DNA from: Chamaecrista fasciculata | Taxonomy: Eukaryota > Streptophyta > Magnoliopsida > Fabales > Fabaceae | Direction of reading: 5' to 3' | DNA: 64,000 bases | NCBI GenBank assembly: GCA_003254925.1 | Contig: QANZ01028415.1 | Location: 124,001-188,000, forward strand | Shown here: positions 1-12,174 of the stretch, piece by piece | How positions within the stretch are numbered: the stretch's first letter is position 1 | How the letters are laid out: the number at the start of each line of letters is the position of its first letter | Made by a program: the position numbers and the translations under genes | The notes under the pieces: model-generated | Told to the model about the DNA's origin: nothing | The model's database searches: none | Seen by the model: the letters and a program-made list of their open reading frames with translations, nothing else

Positions 1-2
1 GG

Positions 3-134
3 TGCAAGAAATTTTGGAAGGCTGAAGAGACTGTGAATCATTCTGATGTGGACTTACCGCCGAGACCAGTTAGGTGCGAAGAACAACATCAAGTTATCGA
101 GTCACTAATATTTAATTTTTTTTTACTATTTTAA
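3..134 (+). CDS. possible 3' exon of an unassigned gene (partial)
   Basis: The third forward frame is open from the window edge to a TAA at 132-134. Its first 35 or so codons have ordinary protein-like composition (start CKKFWKAEETVNHS, then DVDLPPRPVRCEEQHQVIES) before running into a T-rich tract. This could be the end of an exon whose gene lies to the left, with either the stop at 134 or a missed donor. No domain is recognised. It is short enough to be chance, so the call is tentative. Confidence 0.3.
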   Translation, partial: CKKFWKAEETVNHSDVDLPPRPVRCEEQHQVIESLIFNFFLLF

Positions 135-1590
135 TTTCTTTAATATTCTTCATCCAAAAAATTGAATATTATTAATATATGAATTTTAGTTGGATTGGCA
201 AGATCGCAAACATCTTCATTTCTTTTTTTGGACATATCACAGTTATTGCTAGAGTTTACATGTCGGGAATGTTGTTTATAGCACAATACGACATCAGCTA
301 AATTGAACGTTATCGTGTTATTTTACAACCATCATTTTATTTTAAATTTTTAAGATCTAAAACTTTTGCCGCTAGTATTGAATGCCGTTATAACTTTCAT
401 TGTCAATTTGTCATCTTTACTAAATCTTTACTAAGTTCAATACTATTTTTCTATCAAACAAATAGTCAAATACCGTCGACAATCGCAAGATAATATTAAT
501 CTTTAATTAAGTTTATTTTTAAAAAAAAAAAAATTGACTCGCATAAGACTTGGTAAACTCAGTTGGGCTGATCTTACGAAAAAAACTCAGTTGGGCTGAT
601 CCAATATTCACATAAAATTCTACCAAACTTCGATTCCTAAATACAAACTAAACCTATTAGCAAATATGTTTTTGCCCGCTTATTTTATTTTTTGGATCAA
701 AAGTTTCTCTGTACACAGTACAATGAAAAGTAAGACCACGTTGTATCGAAAAAAAAAGAAGAAGAAGAAGAAGAAAGAAAAGTGAGAGTACAGCCTTCGG
801 TACATCATCTTTATTTTTTGATCAATATAGAGAATCTATTCCTTTTTTTTTTATACACATATAGAGAATCTATTCAATCATGAGCTTGTGGACATTCCAT
901 CGTGTAAGTTGACCTCTTTTTGACCACTCGTTTTGAAAGTTGACTTGGACGTCCCTCATTCTAGCAAATAGCAATCTTTGGTGATGGGAATAAAGTTTTG
1001 AAAAAACAAAAAGGTTGATGTTTTTAAATTTTTAAACAGTAAAAATTACTTGGGAGTATTAAGAATTCATAATAAGGTGGCATGATTATGGATTTATTTA
1101 TAAAGGAGGACCTCCACCCTTGCCCTTTCTGCTCCAAGTTCCTTCTTTTTTTGAAAATTTTCTCTTGTATTAAGTAGTGAATTACTACTGGGTTTATTTG
1201 ACTTTATATGCACGATCTTTCAGAATAGAGTTCCTTTCCGTTCTTTTATATACTAATAATAAAATAATAATTGGATCCATCTTGGAGATTGAAGAAAATA
1301 AATTTTGAGACCGAAGTACAATGACTAATCAACATTAACTCCACAAACACATTCAGCAGAATTGAAAATGTTGCAACACATCTGGGACGTCTCATGGACC
1401 TTCGCAATTATCATTAGCTTGTAAAAATATTTAAAAAGGGGCGAGTTTAAATAATTGTTGCTTAGTCTTGTGCTTTGTCATTATTTACCAAAAGAAATAA
1501 TTGTTATCTTGAGAACATTATGAATGTTACTATGATTCCAGCTTTATTTTTGTGAAACCATACAACAAAACTTTCGTTATGTTTTCAATA
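135..1590. other. intergenic, AT-rich, no gene seen
   Basis: This stretch has poly-A/T runs and a short AAG run near 757-778. I see no coding region or clear transposon end. The right part lies downstream of the minus-strand acyl-CoA synthetase gene and probably contains its 3' untranslated region and polyadenylation signals. Confidence 0.6.
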
Positions 1591-1598
1591 TGTGAATG

Positions 1599-4500
1599 TC
1601 ACAAAGCAGATGACGCTCGCTCGGCTCTGGCGAGTTCACTATACATTTCAGATATCGCTTTTGCAAAGTATTCCTTGGCTTGAGGCCTCTTAATCTGAAA
1701 AGCAGAATGCACACATTTATGGGAAATTTTCTTCAAGTAAACTCAATTTCCAAAACATGATAGATCAAAAAGTTCTTTAAGTAAAGACTTGCCTTGAATG
1801 TCGGAGTCAGTAGACCGTTTTCCATGGTAAAAGGTTCCATCGTCAAAGTAATGGCTTTTACAAATTCAAAACCTCTAAGCTGCACGGCATCAAAGATACA
1901 GACTTTAAGATATAGTGATGAGATTTATTAAATTAATAGCCTTAACAGCATAATTTAAGAATGAAACAAAAAAAAAAACTTGCCTGAGCTTCTCGTCCAA
2001 CAGCATCCATGTCAGCCAAGACAGCAGCCTTTGTTCTTGGATCATTGCATAGTTGTGCTAAATCATTATACTAAATCCATGCCCACAAATAAGGGAATAA
2101 CTAATAAGCTTCTCTTGTTTTCACAATTAAAAAGGCATGCCTTAAATTTTGAATTTTAGCATACAGATCGTCTCTGTAACTTCACAAAACTTCTAGGCAC
2201 ATTGATGTAATTTACTCAGAGTACCAAAGTAAAAGAGCTATATTGGATATATTGGACATAAATAACATAGAACCATAAGAAAACATCAAAACTAATCCTG
2301 GAGAAACTGTCAGAAATGTAAAATTAGTAAATTACCAATCAGGTGAAAGAAAGGTTAATTGAAATTGTATAAGCATGTAAGCCACAGCTCCTCGGTAATT
2401 AAGTCGGCCAAGAGCACTATCTCAGATACAAGAAAATACCCAACACAAGAAATTTCTACATTTACCAGACCAAATAATGTCTCTCAAAGATTCTTCACAA
2501 AATCCATGTTAATTCCAAATTATTACTTTTTTTCTTCCAAATAATGTCCAAATTACTAGGACCGACCAGAAAGAAAAGCCTCATTTCTTTGTTTTTTTCA
2601 AATGCAAAGAAAAGACTTACCATTTTAAATGCTATATTTGATCAAGTTTTAAATCTCTTTGCCCTTCCAAATTTTACATATATGACATATGTTATTCAAA
2701 AAAAAGAATTGCCTGATTTTCAGGAAAAAAAAAAAAAAAAAAAGATTCCACGGAAATTTATTGATNCCACGGAAATTTATTGATGTATAAATCTAGCAAG
2801 TAAAAGATTTTTCAACCATGTGCACAGTGCACTTCCATTCTCAACCTCAATCAAGCTCGGTCCCCTAAACAGCTAGGAGTCCGCCCAAAGATAGGCCAAG
2901 AGCACAGTTAAAAGGAAAGGTCATTATTTTTTTCTCACAGCAAATATGATAAACACCTCTTAGCCAATGTATATGAATTAAATGAAAAGGGGTTAATTTA
3001 CCACTATGCCTTCTGAATCAGCCCAAGCTTTCAAGGAATCGGGATCAACAGAGATAATAGCAACCAAAGAAGAATTTAGGCTATCACCTACAAAAAGAAA
3101 ATTAAACGTCAGCAAACCAGAGAAGGAAGAGAGAGAAAACCACACAAATTGAAGTAGACCTTAAATCCTTACCATATACGAAGCACTGTGCAATGAATTT
3201 GCATTTAGCATATACGTTTTCTATCTTCTCTGGAGCAATGTACTCTCCTTGCGCCAACTTAAAGATATTCTTTTTCCTACATTTGGAATGTAAAGCTTTC
3301 ATTCCTAAGCTTGATTGATCAACTTAGAAGTAAAAATCAATCGTCCCAGATCAAAACACTTGGAAGATCTTGAAAAGTTTACAAATATTGGGAAGAAGCA
3401 GAAACAAGGGAATGATACATGGACCAACTCTTAAAGATAAACAATCAATATTTGGTAGTCAAGGTTGCTACAGAAAAGCACAGCCTGTGTTTCATAGAAT
3501 GAAGACAAAAAGGAAGTTAAACTTGTTCTCCTTTCCCTCAACTATCATAAATTAATAAATTGCTGTACAAGCCATTATGTGATGATGGAAGTAGAAAAAG
3601 CTTCTGCCTTTTCGCATAGATTGTCATTAAATAAGATAGTCCACAAGCTAGAGGTAATATTAAGCTTTTATCTTTACTCATTAACAATGGCACCTGTTGA
3701 ACAGAGGGACAGTTGACAGCAAGTATACTTTAAAAATGAAAAGCCGTTGGAGTCTACTCATTGAACAGAGGACGATTGCAGCAAGGACTGAGAAGGGGCT
3801 AACATAAATAATACTTCAAGAAGCCATATTTTTATTTTAAAACATGGTCCATAGCTAAAAAATGTCTCACCTATCAATAATTTTAAGACGACCACCAGGT
3901 ATCCACATCCCAATATCTCCAGTATGCAGCCATCCGTCTACATCGATGACTTCTCTCCTGGTCAAATGATTCCAGACTCACGGATATATCAAACAGGACA
4001 AGCTAAAATTATTTTATAAGAACCACAGAACAGGCAAGGTAATTACGTCTGAGCTTCATCTTTGTAATAACCCTGGAAAATAGTGGGACCCCTCACACAA
4101 ATTTCTCCACGGGGATGGGGCAGATCATCAGCTGTATAGCTCATTTCAGGAACATCCACAAGTTTTATCTCTGGGACAGAAGAATAAAACTCTCAGAAAT
4201 AGGATTCCACAGTTACAACGAACTAAATACAACCTAATTATGAAGTTCTTTTGAACTACATGAGAAAAATGAATAAAACTCTCACATAAGGAATGACCCA
4301 AGACATAAAATATAAAGATTAAAAAAATATGGTCCTGAAAGTCAGAAGATTAACCAAGAGATGATACCACTTTGAACCACATATGGTGGGATTTTGCAAG
4401 TAATTAGAGTTTTATCTTTTCATTATCAAGTAGTCAGCAAGGAGAATTATTTGACACTCAATACCAAATAGTCTAAACCATTAACAGAGTAAGCTATGCA

Positions 4501-7500
4501 CTGTGAAACTCACGTCAATTACTCACCACAGGCAGCATTAGGAGAACCAACATGACCAGAAAGATTGTCACCCTCATCCATACAGCTTATGACACAAGTA
4601 GTCTCAGTCATTCCATATCCTTCAGCCACTCGACCACCAAAGCAACTGTTTAAGTAATTGTTAGTTGTAACACATGGTTGGACCAGGAAAATATTTTTGT
4701 TAAAAGAATCCTCTTCAGTCTTTAGCAATAAATACACATATATTAAAAAACTTACATCTTTAAAAAGTCCATTATATCAGGTGATAAAGGTGAGGCACCT
4801 GACACCATCATACGAACTCGTCCTCCAAGTTTATCCTTAATCTTATTGAAAACTAATCTGTCCCACATTGGAGATGGGTTCTTTCCTGAAATGGTGAAAA
4901 ATGGGGAGCTATAGCAGGTTTTATTTTTCACAATAAAAATTGCTTACAAACAAAGATAGGAATTTGACTAATGGATGAATTTGAGAGAGCAAGGAACTTA
5001 CTAAACAACAAGCCATCACAATTATGACAGAGTTACCCTACCCACACGCCATTTAAAGATAAGCCCCTCTTTGTAGATCAGAATCAACAGATTATTCATC
5101 CTATACTTGTCCTCAGGGAAATTCTAAATTCACCTGATTAGCTATAAACGTTGATCTATAAGCAATATACTAGAGCACCCAGAATCTGACTTATACAAAC
5201 AACTAAATTTGTAATCACTGAATCTTTTAAAACCAATATCCTGAGAAAGAAAATGTTTTCCAAAAAGAATGGATAAATATTTTATTTGAACAGCCAGAGC
5301 CATTTTATAGCTACTAGTTCTCATAAGTCACCTTCAGCCCAAAAGCCAAAACCTGAATAAACAAACAGGAGTATGAATGCTGGTCACCATAATTCTTAGA
5401 AGTTGCAAAAGCAAGGAAAATAAAAGGAAAAGAATGTGCAGCGCTGTGACTGCTGTTAATGGCAGCCATGTTGGAAGAATCATGGCCAGACAAGATTTCT
5501 CACATATGTCTGCATTGGCTTCTTGTTTTTAGGGGTGAAATGGTCCATAAAAGGATATCAGACCAGAATAATTGTTTCCTAGCAATCTTACCCAGGATAC
5601 TTGGCTTAAATCTTCATAAACATGGCCAAAAGCCTCATTCAGGTCACTTGAGAGTGCTTCAAAAACCTCTAATGTTTTTTTTTTCCTTTTTTCTCTCAAC
5701 ACCTCTGCCTGTCTCTGCCTCTCCACTAATAACATTGATGATAGCCACTCAATAGCTACATCTCCAGATCAAGAGATATTGAAGAAGAGGGTTTTAAGTC
5801 CAACTAGTAATGATGGAAGCAACAGAGGTGATGATTTGGGGAATGAAGATGATGGTTCTAACTTCCATATCAGGTCTTTGCAATTTTATTGGTTGTGACT
5901 TGTGCCTATAACTTTTGTTATGTGTTACTGCTGTATATCGGGAGTGTTTTAATATAGTGATATTTTAATCACTAGAAAATTTTGTTCTTAGGATGATTGT
6001 TCTACTGTCCCTGTTTATCTACTTTTCTTATGGGTGTTCTATAATAATTTTCATCTTTAAAACATATTCTGAAATGTCTCCCATTCCACAATATGGCGCC
6101 TGCCATGCCATCAGCCACAGAACCATGTCAAGTCTGCCTGGCATGACACTCTTGACCACCCTATGCCATTGGCAACAATGGTACTTAGATATCTAATAAT
6201 ATTTTATCTACATCCAAAAGAAATAGTAGCTTTCAAACCAGAATTTTCATGACAAACAACTCAAGCAGCAGTCTATGTCTACAACAAGCTGTGATGAGCA
6301 AAAACCAGAAATTGGATGTATTTCAACTTCTGTTCAAGAAGAAATTTGAGATCAGCCATTTAATAAAATTTAAGTATAAAGATATTTAAATTTCTAACTG
6401 TCAATGAAAAAAGGGAAAGAATGAAAGCCATTTGAAGAGCAATTATCCCAAGCAGGGGGAGTAAATACAAAACCAACATGGGAAGAGCAGCACAATCCTT
6501 GTCCAAATACTATCTAAAGGGTGCAACAAGAATCAAGTAGCATAGTTACATTAGGACAGAATAAATAAATATTTTCATGCTACACAGCAAATTAATCAAA
6601 GTGAAAATACTTTACCATGCAATATCGCTTGCCTTTTGGCATTGTAGGCAGCATTAAATAGTCTCTCCCTCAGACCACCAGATGTTTTAACAGCATTAAT
6701 AATGCTGCAAAACAAAACCATCCAATTAAGTGATGCAAAAACCACACCAAACTAATGAACGGATCTAAAAAGCTTAGAATTATTACTCTACCCAGCATAT
6801 ACTCTGTTATACAGCCGAGGAACACTACAAAAAATAGTAGGTCTTAGGGCCGCAAGATCATCCATCAATTTCATATTATCCTGCATGTGAATGTCACAAA
6901 TAAGCATCTAAGGCTTATCAGAAAATATAAAAGCATAACCATTTGAAGACCTACTATCATGAAAAAGTCAAGATGGATCTTGGTTTACAAGTCATGAGCA
7001 AGCATTGGATATATATTAAAAAAAATCAAATTAATTTACTTCAAATAAGACAGCTCAACACTCTGCCAGAGACAGTAGCTATTATTAAGAAGAATCAAGC
7101 ATGCTGGGTCCCATTCAGAATCCACGGAAACAAATAAAATATACAAAATCCACATATATAATAGAAATGAAGGCCCATATCAGAATTCTTTCATGAAACA
7201 GTGGCATTTCATCGAATACCAAGTAAGAAGTATTAAACGTAGACTGCACCAAAAAAATTTCTGCCATTAACACATAGTTATTTGATAACTATCATATCGG
7301 CTCCATTACTCCACAAGTCTATATCCCATAGCATAGTATGACATAATTTAATATTTTGTAACCTCTAGCAGCAACTATAATGCATCAATATTTGGGAATA
7401 TGCATAATCTCATTCATAATTAAAACAACAAAACTAGAGGGAAGAAAGTCGCTTAAATTATTCAAGATACACACCCCTTGGTAGAATCCAACTGCAATTC

Positions 7501-9993
7501 CAAAATATACTATCATGACCTGATTTGTTCGTTCGTAAATATGTGCCAAAGGGAGATAGGATATATAACTGGAAATAAAAAGAAACTTTGGTTAAGAAGA
7601 CCAATAGGAATAATAAACTACAAGACCAAAAAATGGAAAAAAAAAAATTGTTGTATAACAATAGACATTAAAGAAGAACTCACACATCAGAAGGATAGAA
7701 CTTTTCATTTAATGTGGCCCCAGCAACACTTGCAATAAAGTTTCCATGGGTCAAGACAGCCCCCTGACCAGAATTCGTTCAACAAAAAGATTAAGAGCTG
7801 CTGCATATAGCTACTAAAAGCAAACAAAGCAATCTGACCGAATAAATACTATTTAGAACAATCAGCTATAATTTTAAAGGAACCTACGTACCTTTGGTGT
7901 TCCAGTTGTACCACTTGTGTAGCAAATGGTTGCAACATCATCAGGTTTTGGTGGGCGAAAAGGCTGAACATTGCTGCTTCCCTAAACAAAACAGCACTAA
8001 TTATGAGGTAATAAGAAATAATGCGGCAGATAAAATCAATCACAGACAAAAAAATAGTTATGAAACTTTAAAACCAATATACCACTATATATGCAGGTCT
8101 CTTTTCATTTCAAACCCATTATCATTGCAAAAACTAAACCACAAATTATTAGGAACTAACTGCAGCTGAAAATAATAAACAAAGGAAAACAAAAGGAAAT
8201 ATATGTGCTGAGACAGCTCTTAAAACAACTCCTCAGGAAAAAGCCATGAAAAGTCAGCATGCAATATGCATGCAGCAAGCCATCATGTCTTGATCTATAT
8301 AACAAGTGTACTTGTTTATAATAGAAGTTGAAAGAACCTCCTGACCATTAAATCAAAGAATAATTTTAGGAAATTAGCAACTGTTTGCAATTTTGCATAG
8401 TATTCCATGTCGACAATCAACTACATAGTTCCTTTGAGTCTGAAGAGTAAATATGCATAATCTTACATTATCACTAAAAACACAGTAAATTCAACTGCAG
8501 CAGAGAATGAAGAGGAGACAAAGAAAAAAAGAGAGAGAGAGTACAATATGAGTGAAATTTCCTCACCAATCAAGGGAAGCAGCATTTTAAAAAAAATAAT
8601 AAAATTAGGAACACATTGCATAATGCTTCAGAAAATCAATACTCTTTGACAGCAATAATTAATAGACTACCTGACTAAGTAGCTTTGAATAAGTAATAAT
8701 CTCAACTCCAGTAGATGATGGAAGTGATGGAATTTGATCATCCATACCTCCAACTACCTGTGAATTAACAGTATTTTAACACAGAATTTCTTTTTATATG
8801 AAGATTTAGTAGCAAGCATCCTCAGGCATAAATACATACCACAACTAGACGTACAGTTGGAATATCTGACAAGAAGCTCAACAACTGCGATGTAAAATGA
8901 TGAGTTAAATTATAAGCAATATATGTAACGGAATAAAGAGGCATATTGTGTTAAGCAGTAACTAAAGCTGATTTATACTTACTGAATTTAATGTTTGAGG
9001 CACACAAAATATAACTTGTACGGTAGCATGATTAACTATATACTTGACAGCATCAGGACCTACAGAGAAAGCAACACCTTAATGTTAAATCTGAAACACA
9101 GAACAAGGTAAATATGAAAGCATAACTGTTTCCTATCAAATGAAAAGCAACAAACCAAGAGTATCATATAATGGCACTGATATGTACGAATAGGAAAAGC
9201 AAGCATGATCAACAACGAGCCACTCGGGTCTGTTAATAAAATATAACCCAATGCAGGAGCCCTGTATAAGAGAACATACCAATAATTACATGATGGAGTG
9301 ACACATCAAAATTACAAAAATCATTAAACAACCATAAAACTATAACCTAGCAGTCACCTTTGGGATTCCATGGTAAACCAAGCCAGAACCTATTGCTGAC
9401 CTTGCAGTACCTACTTCTCCATAAGTCATCCATTTGTACCTTAACAGTGGAGGAAGAATAGAAGTTATGACAAGGTCATAAAACTGAACTAGAATAGAAA
9501 AGGTAAATACGGCTCCAAAAGCCTCAGAGGCTAATGATTGAGCTGCTTACTCCCCAACAGTTCCGTCAATGCGAATCCGAGTTCCCAGGTATTTGTAATC
9601 TCGGAAAGTGTCAACTGAGCGACTGTAAAGACAAAGTTGGAAAAAAAAAATATTATAAACTCCTATGGCATCAACAATAAATTCACAAGAATGTATTCCT
9701 CACTCAAATTACTAGTCAAATTTACAGGACTAATATTAGAAACTGGGAAAGAAAGGAGTGGTGCTCACACAAAATTATCATGGAGTGTACCAATTTCAGG
9801 ACTATTAGGAAACCTGCTCACCAATTTCAGAGGAGAACGGGAAGATCTGCAACAATAATTGTAAGTAATTTCTTAGTAGTGGCCCTAGAAATATGGGTGA
9901 AAAGTGATATAAAAAAATTCAAAAAGGCATACCTGTACACATTCCATTTTCCTGTCTGTAGTTTCTCCGGAAGTACAACACTGTATCCTTGCT
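1599..9993 (-). CDS. LACS6: long-chain acyl-CoA synthetase, peroxisomal LACS6/LACS7 type (first exon not seen)
   Basis: Activates long-chain fatty acids to acyl-CoA for peroxisomal beta-oxidation. Twenty-two exons read in order: 9993-9933, 9846-9769, 9622-9551, 9439-9358, 9261-9156, 9059-8983, 8884-8840, 8757-8671, 7981-7892, 7763-7684, 7568-7475, 6880-6792, 6704-6616, 4885-4756, 4645-4527, 4170-4047, 3957-3871, 3276-3173, 3087-3002, 2070-1984, 1879-1793, 1694-1599. All junctions keep frame and give about 656 residues. Diagnostic motifs are [10 protein letters not shown] (AMP/P-loop), [29 protein letters not shown], and KIIDR followed by [12 protein letters not shown]. The match to Arabidopsis LACS6/7 runs from [10 protein letters not shown] to the end. 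The C terminus is SSAL, not a canonical PTS1, so peroxisomal import would depend on the N-terminal PTS2 of this family. That exon (about 40-45 residues) is not visible. Introns 20 and 21 have GC donors. Confidence 0.93.
2748..2784. other. unmerged duplicate around a single N (assembly join)
   Basis: The 18 bases CCACGGAAATTTATTGAT occur immediately before and immediately after the single N at 2766. This is what an unmerged contig overlap looks like. It lies inside an intron of the acyl-CoA synthetase gene and does not affect coding. Confidence 0.8.
4886..6615 (-). other. long intron of the acyl-CoA synthetase gene
   Basis: This 1.7-kb intron separates the exon encoding [14 protein letters not shown] from the exon encoding the region that starts [10 protein letters not shown]. 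Open frames inside it, such as plus-strand 5459-5755, have no recognisable domain and no homology that I can see. I find no transposon ends. Confidence 0.6.
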
Positions 9994-10585
9994 CTGCTCA
10001 GAAGTAAATATCAGAACTACTAACATCAATAACACGCCTGACAAGGAAAATGTTTGCAAGGAGGCAAAGTAATGACATCATCAAATCATGCAGACAAAAT
10101 AATTAAATAGTAAGTGTATTTAAATTTCACAATACTCAAAGCAAGTCCTACAAAATACCAGGATTTAGAAAATAATCCGTTATTGAACAATATGATCAAT
10201 AGTGATGACAGAACACAGCCGCCCTGCCCTTTTAAAATTCATACTTCCTTGTATAAACAATCTACAGGATGCTCTACTAAACAATTCGCCAAAGGCAATC
10301 CAGCGTAGAACCTTGCCTCCTTTTAACAGTCACCAAAAAGAGGGAAAAAAGGATCCGAATAAAATCTCAAAGGAATCTACACAAGACTTCTACGACCAAG
10401 CGGGGGGGGGGGAAAGAAAAAAAGTTGTCACTTGTCATAAAGTTTCGTTCCCACAAAGAAAAAATTGCAGACGAGAGGAGGAATATCATGAAGTTTGTTC
10501 CCAAAAGGTTAACTAGGTTCAGTCTTTCCATCACTTCATATTTTCTTTCAGTGAATATCAGGATTTTACATTTGAAAAAAAAAAA

Positions 10586-10657
10586 NNNNNNNNNNNNNNN
10601 NNNNNNNNNNNNNNNNNNNNNNNNNNNNNNNNNNNNNNNNNNNNNNNNNNNNNNNNN
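10586..10657. other. assembly gap (72 N) in the 5' region of the acyl-CoA synthetase gene
   Basis: A run of N is flanked by poly-A on the left and a CA repeat on the right. A G-homopolymer lies at about 10400-10411, so the locality looks hard to sequence. The missing first coding exon of the minus-strand gene may fall in this gap, whose true length may differ from 72. Confidence 0.9.
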
Positions 10658-10829
10658 CACACACACAATCGACCAAATATCCAACATCAAATAAATACCT
10701 CTGAATGAATTTTTTGAAACAATTCAACAACCTCTTCTTCAAAGAACTTCCTGAAATCCTTTCCTTCCAAATCCTTATTGTAACAAAAATTCCTTCATAT
10801 ATCCCTCTTTGTTGTGAATCACTCTCTCA

Positions 10830-11160
10830 GAAAAATAATCCAAGACTGAGAATGGGGAAGAGTATGGCGGTGCCGTCACCGGACCGGAATGAGCCGCCGC
10901 CGTCGTTGAACCGCGAGCTGGAGAACACAGTTGCCGTCAAGGGAGACCGGTGCAAAGGAAGTGGGAGGCTGAGGCAAAATGGAAATGTGTTTTTGGCAAT
11001 TTGGGGACACGTGGCAGAATCTGGGCGGTTCAATAAACGGACGGTCCATATTCCACAAAATGCAGACACTGCACGGGCATGAGACTGCCGAGGATCCGTT
11101 TCCTCTGAAAAGAAGATAGATAGGTATTGAGTAGGGCCAGCAGCGAACAGAGACATACTG
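10830..11160 (-). promoter_or_regulatory. CpG-rich 5' end of the acyl-CoA synthetase gene, with a G-box
   Basis: GC content rises sharply here compared with the AT-rich surroundings, as is common around plant transcription starts and leaders. A palindromic G-box core CACGTG sits at 11008-11013. Both long minus-strand frames across this block (10827-11156 and the alternative frame to 10876) lack any similarity to the LACS N terminus or its PTS2 motif. I read the block as leader or promoter rather than coding. Confidence 0.4.
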
Positions 11161-11629
11161 CGATTGTCCTGTTAAAGTAAACTACGAGGACTTTTGTGGG
11201 ACCACCCTTTTTTGTTTCAATTCAAAGTCACCTTTTTTTATTGAACCCACAACCACAAGAAGCAACCACCTCTCACTTTAAAACAAACAAACACATGCTA
11301 ATGGATCTCAATGTTAATATCGTAATGCCCTAACTCAAATGCCAATCATGTCTTTGCATTGATATCGTAATGCCTCTCACTTTGAATAATGGGAGTAGGT
11401 ATTAGATTTTGTACGTATTTTAAAAATTATTTAAGAAAAGTATTTTAAATTAGTATGGCATTGGATTGCAGATATTTAAATCATTGTTCATTCAGAATAA
11501 TTCATGCATATTTAAACTAAATAAATAAGAATGACATGTTACTGATTAAAATCATATTTAATTCTTTTGTAAATTTGTTTTTTTTTATGGTTCTTTTTTA
11601 ATCCATCTCACCCAAATTTACTAATGCTG

Positions 11630-11791
11630 AGACATTTTCAAAAGTTAGGGGGCCAAAATTGCAACAAAAAAAGTTAAATGACCAAATTGAGACATTTTCA
11701 AAAGTTAGGGGACCAAAATTACAACAAAAAAGTTAAAGGACCAAATTGAGACTTTTGCAAAAGTTAAGGGACCAAAAGTGCACTTAAGCCT
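11630..11791. repeat. about 60-bp tandem repeat, 2.7 copies
   Basis: Three successive units begin GAGACATTTTCAAAAGTTAG (third unit diverged), each followed by GGACCAAAA-type sequence. The GGACCAAA word resembles the ends of the inverted-repeat elements elsewhere in the window. This is probably a remnant of such a transposon, expanded in tandem. Confidence 0.6.
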
Positions 11792-12174
11792 ATTTAAATT
11801 AAATAAGTAAGATTGAGGAATTAGTGATTAAAATCATATAATTCTTTTCACAAGATTCAAAGGCAAAGGAATGTTCAACATTCAATTTCATGAAGCAATT
11901 ATGGAAGCTTGCGAGAGATCAACAACTCACACATAGATTGAACCAAAAGACAATATATATCATTCCTTACGTAAAAACTCCAAATTGCCCTTGTGACTAC
12001 GAAAATGACACACCTTAATCAATAATGTTAAATTTGTACATCAAACTAAAACTTAAACATCGCTGATCCATCCCTCTACCTCTTGTTTTCTTCTCAATTC
12101 CTGACTTTGAATTATACAATCAAAATCTCTACTCAGTACCCTGAAGGCTACTTTAACCACCTTCTTTCACACAC

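Noticed and set aside
5459..5755. A small gene inside the long acyl-CoA synthetase intron, with overlapping frames on both strands
   Set aside because: No recognisable protein family, no promoter signal, and a T/pyrimidine tract accounts for much of the open frame.
10827..11156. A 109-codon minus-strand frame as the N terminus of the acyl-CoA synthetase
   Set aside because: No PTS2 motif or other similarity to the LACS6/7 N terminus, and no donor in the right phase to join the exon at 9993.
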